Shown here piece after piece: positions 12,164-15,579 of a DNA stretch of 15,579 bases (its first letter is position 1; each line of letters starts with the position of its first letter). The notes under the pieces were generated by a model, which saw only the letters and a program-made list of their open reading frames with translations, did not search any database and had not been told where the DNA came from. A program made the position numbers and the translations under genes. The stretch lies in the NCBI GenBank assembly GCA_042569905.1, contig JBHPHA010000026.1, positions 1 through 15,579 on the forward strand, given 5' to 3'. The stretch is from JBHPHA01 sp042569905. GTDB lineage: Bacteria; Patescibacteriota; Minisyncoccia; Moranbacterales; UBA9337.

Positions 12164-12919
12164 ATGATACGAGAAATAAAAAGCAATTTGAAGAGTTTGG
12201 GCTTTAATCCTAATGAGATTAAGGTCTATGTTGCACTTACTCAGCTAGGTGAAGCTAAGGCTTCTGAGATAGCTAAAAAATCCGATATTGCTAGGACTAC
12301 CGCGATTAGTATTCTTGATAAGCTGAAGACAGAAGGGTATATTACGACTCATAAGTATAGAGGTGTTACATATTATTGGATTGAATCTCCAAAAATGATT
12401 GCTAATATATTGAAACACAAGGTTGATGTTGCGAATAATCTGAATGAATTGTTGGGAGACGTTTACCATAGTGAATCAAGCTTTCCAGTTTCCAGGGTTT
12501 ATGACACAAAAAGCTCAATAGCTATGTTTATTGAGAAGATGCTTTCTAATGTTGAGAAGAATTCCGTGATTTACACTATTGATACTCCTGGAGAAGGGAA
12601 TTATGAAAAGATTTTTTCTAAGAGTGTGAATGAAAATATTTCTAAATTAAAAGCCAAGAGGGGTGTCGTGACGAAGACAATTGTTCCTTTTGGTTTTTTT
12701 GATGAAATTAAGAGTGATAAGTTGAGCGGTCAAAGTATTGAAGTTAGGGAGCTTCCTGAGGGTTGTGATTTTAATGCATCGTTTTGGATTGTGGGTGATA
12801 TGATAGTGCACTTTTCTGGGAATCCTCCTTTTCTGGTTTCAGTTAGGCATCCTAAAATTGTTTCGGGTATGAAGGGGATGTATGATTTTTTGTGGAATAT
12901 TTCAAATTCTAAAAATTAA
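12164..12919 (+). CDS. TrmB family winged-helix transcriptional regulator (251 aa)
   Basis: The N-terminal 75 residues form a TrmB-type winged helix: LKSLGFNPNEIKVYVALTQL (9-28), then AKASEIAKKSDIARTTAISILDKLKTEGYI (31-60) as helix-turn-helix, with a wing at TTHKYRGVTYYWIESP. A short coiled linker follows (80-100), and the C-terminal part (110-245) resembles the effector domain of TrmB-like proteins, including FWIVGDMIVHFSG (207-219). Many relatives sense sugars or metals; the ligand here is unknown. ATG 12164 is chosen because homologues start just before this helix; the open frame back to GTG 12059 runs through the leader hairpin and is not protein-like. No clear ribosome-binding site precedes it. 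It leads an operon with a two-CW protein and a VIT1 transporter, so metal control is a reasonable inference. Confidence 0.88.
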   Translation: MIREIKSNLKSLGFNPNEIKVYVALTQLGEAKASEIAKKSDIARTTAISILDKLKTEGYITTHKYRGVTYYWIESPKMIANILKHKVDVANNLNELLGDVYHSESSFPVSRVYDTKSSIAMFIEKMLSNVEKNSVIYTIDTPGEGNYEKIFSKSVNENISKLKAKRGVVTKTIVPFGFFDEIKSDKLSGQSIEVRELPEGCDFNASFWIVGDMIVHFSGNPPFLVSVRHPKIVSGMKGMYDFLWNISNSKN

Positions 12920-12936
12920 TATAAAAATAAAAGAAG

Positions 12937-13149
12937 ATGACAAAAGAAGATAATAAATGTGAGAATTGTTGGGAATTTAATAAATGTAGCGAAGAGAGTA
13001 AGAAGCAATGCGCTGTGCATAAAAATGATATGGGAAAGGAATGTTGGCTTATTTCTAGTCTTACGTTTAATAATAGGGAGGAGAAGAGATCATATGAGAA
13101 GTGCTTTGCTTGTGATTGGTTTAAGAGGTTTAATCCAGTTCAAAAATAA
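12937..13149 (+). CDS. Two-CW domain small Cys-rich protein (70 aa)
   Basis: The pattern CENCWEFNKC (residues 8-17), GKECWLI (33-39) and KCFACDWFKRFN (55-66) matches the small two-CW domain proteins, named for the paired Cys-Trp. Cysteines at 8, 11, 17, 25, 36, 56 and 59 could coordinate one or two metals or an iron-sulfur site. The protein has no signal or membrane segment. It starts 17 bases after the TrmB stop, with a weak AGAAG ribosome-binding site, and ends 20 bases before the metal-transporter gene. Its place in the operon suggests metal or redox sensing. Family recall is from memory; the Cys-Trp pattern is seen directly. Confidence 0.82.
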   Translation: MTKEDNKCENCWEFNKCSEESKKQCAVHKNDMGKECWLISSLTFNNREEKRSYEKCFACDWFKRFNPVQK

Positions 13150-13169
13150 TTTTTTGTTGTGAAAAATAA

Positions 13170-13880
13170 ATGAAAGATAAATATGTAGATTTTATACATA
13201 ATAAAGAATCTCGTTTTTTTGATAATACTAAGGAGATTATTTTTGGTGTTGAGGATGGAATAGTTTCTACTTTAGGGGCTCTCACAGGTATTGCAATTGC
13301 AACAGGGGATCAATTTGTAGTGATTGTTTCTGGATTGGTTATTATCTCCGTAGAGTCAATTTCAATGGGAGTGGGGTCATATATTTCCAACAAGTCAGTG
13401 AAGGAAATCGGGGAGAGAAAGCTTTCTGAGGAGAGGATGGAAGTTGAGGAGTTGAACGAGGAAGAAAGGATTGAGCTTCAGGGTATGTATGAGAAAGGTG
13501 GTTGGTCTTTGGAATTGGCTTCTGATATGGCGGAGTTTGCTTCTAAAAACAATGACTTGATGCTTAGGGAGATGTCGTATAGAGAATTGGGAATATTTCC
13601 TGGCAAAAGAGAGGGAGAATTGTTTTCTGGCGTCATTATGTTTCTTTCATATGTTGTAGGTGGGTTTGTTCCTTTGGTTGGGTATGTGTTTTTGCCTATG
13701 TCATTTGCAATATTGTGCTCAATTACACTGTCAGCTTTTGGATTGTTTTTACTAGGCTCTTTTGTTTCCAGATATACGAATGTTTTGTGGTGGAAAGTTG
13801 GTTCTAGAATTTTGCTTCTAGGAGGAATAGCAACATTGATTGGATTCTTGATGGGGAGCTTGGCAGAGACTTTTAAGTAG
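13170..13880 (+). CDS. VIT1/CCC1 family iron/manganese transporter (236 aa)
   Basis: The family signature is visible in the first helix (IIFGVEDGIVSTLGALTGIA, residues 23-42), where related proteins have the GxxDGxxxxxG pattern. It is also seen in helix 2 (VESISMGVGSYIS, 61-73). A cytoplasmic loop with many Glu residues (EERMEVEELNEEERIE, 87-102) corresponds to the metal-binding domain that delivers Fe(II)/Mn(II). Helices at about 152-175, 176-200 and 208-231 complete the five-helix fold. VIT1 proteins store iron in plant vacuoles and CCC1 does so in yeast; the bacterial relatives are believed to move iron or manganese across the cytoplasmic membrane, probably outward. The ribosome-binding site is weak. 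It is the third gene of the TrmB operon and ends in TAG. Confidence 0.9.
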   Translation: MKDKYVDFIHNKESRFFDNTKEIIFGVEDGIVSTLGALTGIAIATGDQFVVIVSGLVIISVESISMGVGSYISNKSVKEIGERKLSEERMEVEELNEEERIELQGMYEKGGWSLELASDMAEFASKNNDLMLREMSYRELGIFPGKREGELFSGVIMFLSYVVGGFVPLVGYVFLPMSFAILCSITLSAFGLFLLGSFVSRYTNVLWWKVGSRILLLGGIATLIGFLMGSLAETFK

Positions 13881-13895
13881 GTAATTTTTTTGAAT

Positions 13896-14981
13896 ATGAA
13901 GAATAGAAAATTTAAGGGAGATTTTTTTGAAATTGGAGTTTAGAAAGGTGAAGTATATAAGAAGCGGGGCTTATCTAATGATGATTTCATTTCCCCTGAT
14001 AAACTTCTTTTGAAAAAGCAATTGAAGATTTACAGGAAATATTATCCTGGTTTCCTGGAAGAGTTGCGAGGTATCTCCGAGGGAAGCGGAATTAGTGAAG
14101 ATAATATTTTTGGGAAATTTATTGCTCAGGAGGATCGGAAAGTTTATCACGATGACAAAAGAGCTTGTACTGTTTTCGGAGTGAAGGAAGGCAAGAGACT
14201 TTTTGTGGGTCGGAACTATGACTTTCCTCCAATAGCTGAAAAGGTTTTTGAAACATTTGAGACCAAAAATCCAAAAGCTTTTTCTTTTGTAGGCGTCACT
14301 GATATGGGAGTTCCTTTTGATGCGAACATGAAGGGTGGCGTTTCTGAAGAAACTAAAAAAGAAGTAAATAAATTGATTCGCTACACTCCCATTGATGCGA
14401 TCAATGAAAGAGGTTTGTTTATTGGTCTCACTAAGGCGTATCATAAGGATGTTTCTTCTGGAGTTTTTTCAACGCATATAATGAAGCTGATTACGGAGAC
14501 TTGTGAAAGTGTTTCTGATGCTCTCAAAGTTTTCAAAAAAGTTCCAGTTGCTAATCCGCAAAACTTCTTTATTGCAGATTCTTCGGGGAAAATGGTTGTG
14601 ATTGAACATGCTTCTGGAAAGAACTTTGATGTTGTTAATCCTTCTGATGATGGAGTTCTCATCCATACTAATCATTTTTTGGGGAAGAAATTTAAAAACA
14701 AGGATTTGGTTCTTGATGTCGCTCCAGCTCATAATACTTTTTTGAGATATTATGAAGCCCTTCAAAAGATTAATATAGTCAAAAGAAATCGTGATTTTTC
14801 CAAAAAAGACATTGTTGGGATTTTGAACGCCAAGGGATCGCACTGTCTAGAAACAGGAGAAAATACTTCCTTCATTAAGACAATCTGGACTCTTTCAATG
14901 GAAATGACGGGGATAGATTATGATTTGCTGTGGGATTTGACTAGAAGTAAGAAAAAGAAAAAGATTGAATTAGATTTTTAG
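13896..14981 (+). pseudogene. C45-family autoprocessing acyltransferase/hydrolase with an in-frame amber near the start
   Basis: The frame from ATG 13896 begins MKNRKFKGDFFEIGV, then TAG at 13941-13943, then KGEVYKKRGLSNDDF. It remains open to a final TAG at 14979-14981. C45 proteins open with a (K/R)G(S/D)xxE(I/M)GxQ(H/Y/K)G motif, so the amber is where Gln belongs. The rest is well preserved: YYPGFLEELRGISEGSGISE, the probable autoproteolysis Cys in RACTVFGV (Cys 91 in full-frame numbering), FVGRNYDFP, INERGLFIGLT, and NFFIADSSGKMVVIE. These enzymes cleave themselves to expose an N-terminal Cys and act on amide bonds. A TTG at 14010 could start a shorter 323-residue product but has no ribosome-binding site. 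Recent inactivation or stop read-through are both possible; the gene follows the transporter by 15 bases. Confidence 0.75.
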
Positions 14982-15071
14982 GAGTAATTTTTCTATAAAC
15001 CGCTTAAAATGTAGGAGTCTTTATAGCGAGGTATTGGCATGATGATTAGGCTCTGACTAGTTCTCTTTTAA

Positions 15072-15579
15072 TCAGCTTAGTTTTTTTGATAAAGCTATAT
15101 TTTTGTTTAGTGTCACGTATAGGATGAATATTCCAATTAGTCCTATAATAAGCACTTTCTGTAATGGTATTCCTATGAAAAGAAGAATAGCTATTAGTAT
15201 GCATGTCAAAAAAGAACCGAGATCATTGAGCCATTCATTGAGTGCCACTGAAAAAGCTAGGTCTTTTTGTTTTCTGTGAAAACGGTAGGCCATAGCATCT
15301 AGAAATGGGAAAATTAAAGCCATTCCTATTGCTTCAAATGAATTTATGAATAGTGCAAATTTTAGGTCGGGTGTGAATATTTTCCCTAGTGTGGCTATGA
15401 ATAAGAATCCTGAAGAAAAATTAAGCACCCTCTTTTCGTGACCTATATCGGAGTATTTTCCTGAAAAAAGGTTGCTCGCGATCCTCATGACTGCAATAAA
15501 TGCAAAGAAAATTCCAAATGTAAGTAGATTTTCCTGTGAAAAGAAAAAAATTATAAAAACCCAGACAGCAGCAGCTTTT
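15072..15579 (-). CDS. MFS transporter, C-terminal part (5' end beyond the window)
   Basis: On the minus strand the frame stays open to the window edge and gives about 168 residues: a helix (VWVFIIFFF), another (FGIFFAFIAVM), then ASNLFSGKYSDIGHEKRV, a loop that resembles the G-x-x-(S/A)-D-R-x-G-(R/K)-(R/K) motif of the major facilitator superfamily, and four more membrane segments ending LYVTLNKNIALSKKLS. This would be the second six-helix half of a 12-helix transporter. The internal ATG at 15486-15488 is not the real start because coding sequence continues upstream of it. No terminator is obvious after the stop; the 90 bases between it and the C45 gene have only weak hairpins. Substrate unknown. 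Confidence 0.75.
   Translation of the reverse strand, partial: KAAAVWVFIIFFFSQENLLTFGIFFAFIAVMRIASNLFSGKYSDIGHEKRVLNFSSGFLFIATLGKIFTPDLKFALFINSFEAIGMALIFPFLDAMAYRFHRKQKDLAFSVALNEWLNDLGSFLTCILIAILLFIGIPLQKVLIIGLIGIFILYVTLNKNIALSKKLS

Noticed and set aside
3581..14981. Full reassignment of TAG to Gln
   Set aside because: TAG ends the 67-aa gene, flavoprotein, 231-aa and 200-aa genes, CoaD fusion and VIT1 at expected C-termini, several right before terminators. Only two in-frame ambers look like Gln.
15072..15488. Stand-alone 138-aa membrane protein from ATG 15488
   Set aside because: The frame is open upstream to the window edge with a clear membrane helix, so it is the end of a larger MFS transporter.

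Overview
This AT-rich window carries short, tightly packed genes, clear Shine-Dalgarno/sigma70-type signals, many hairpin-plus-T-run terminators and many unrecognised small proteins. That style, plus repeat-filled intergenic DNA, fits an uncultivated bacterium, possibly Candidate Phyla Radiation (Patescibacteria). The assignment is inference: there is no rRNA or ribosomal protein gene here to confirm it. TAA, TAG and TGA all appear as real stops next to terminators or gene ends, so I used the standard bacterial code.

Layout, left to right. 1-1480: the tail of an unidentified gene, then a type II restriction-modification pair (a PD-(D/E)XK nuclease and an amino-methyltransferase). 1554-2208: an orphan 164-aa protein with its own promoter and terminator. 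2209-3480: a repeat field with several palindromic families, most ending in GATGACA. Inside it sits a complete minus-strand unit for a 72-aa Cys-rich protein. 3581-3814: remnant of a DUF2130-like gene with an in-frame amber. 3820-6037: a multi-pass membrane protein and an SPFH/band-7 protein, each with its own terminator; the SPFH gene has a palindromic repeat just ahead of its ribosome-binding site. 6146-6525: a 67-aa leucine-zipper-like protein as a single-gene unit. 6506-7888: a HI0933/BaiN-type flavoprotein. 7922-8512: an orphan 148-aa single-gene unit. 8513-8929: a second repeat field. 8930-10415: a two-gene unit (231-aa soluble protein, 200-aa membrane protein), closed by a bidirectional terminator.

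10428-11863 (minus): a CoaD-like adenylyltransferase fused to a dephospho-CoA-kinase-like P-loop domain, overlapping a DUF3307 membrane protein. Divergent from it, 12019-13880 (plus) is a TrmB-type regulator, a two-CW zinc-type protein and a VIT1/CCC1 metal transporter. The regulator has an unusual leader with a terminator-like hairpin and a perfect inverted repeat. 13896-14981 is a C45-family autoprocessing acyltransferase/hydrolase whose only visible defect is an amber codon near the start. 15072-15579 (minus) is the C-terminal part of an MFS transporter running off the window.

No single new defence system stands out. The most unusual signals are: the same-strand GATGACA palindrome families, with base-pair covariation between copies; two genes carrying TAG where Gln is expected; the CoaD/kinase fusion; the TrmB leader; and a series of orphan genes each with its own promoter and terminator.
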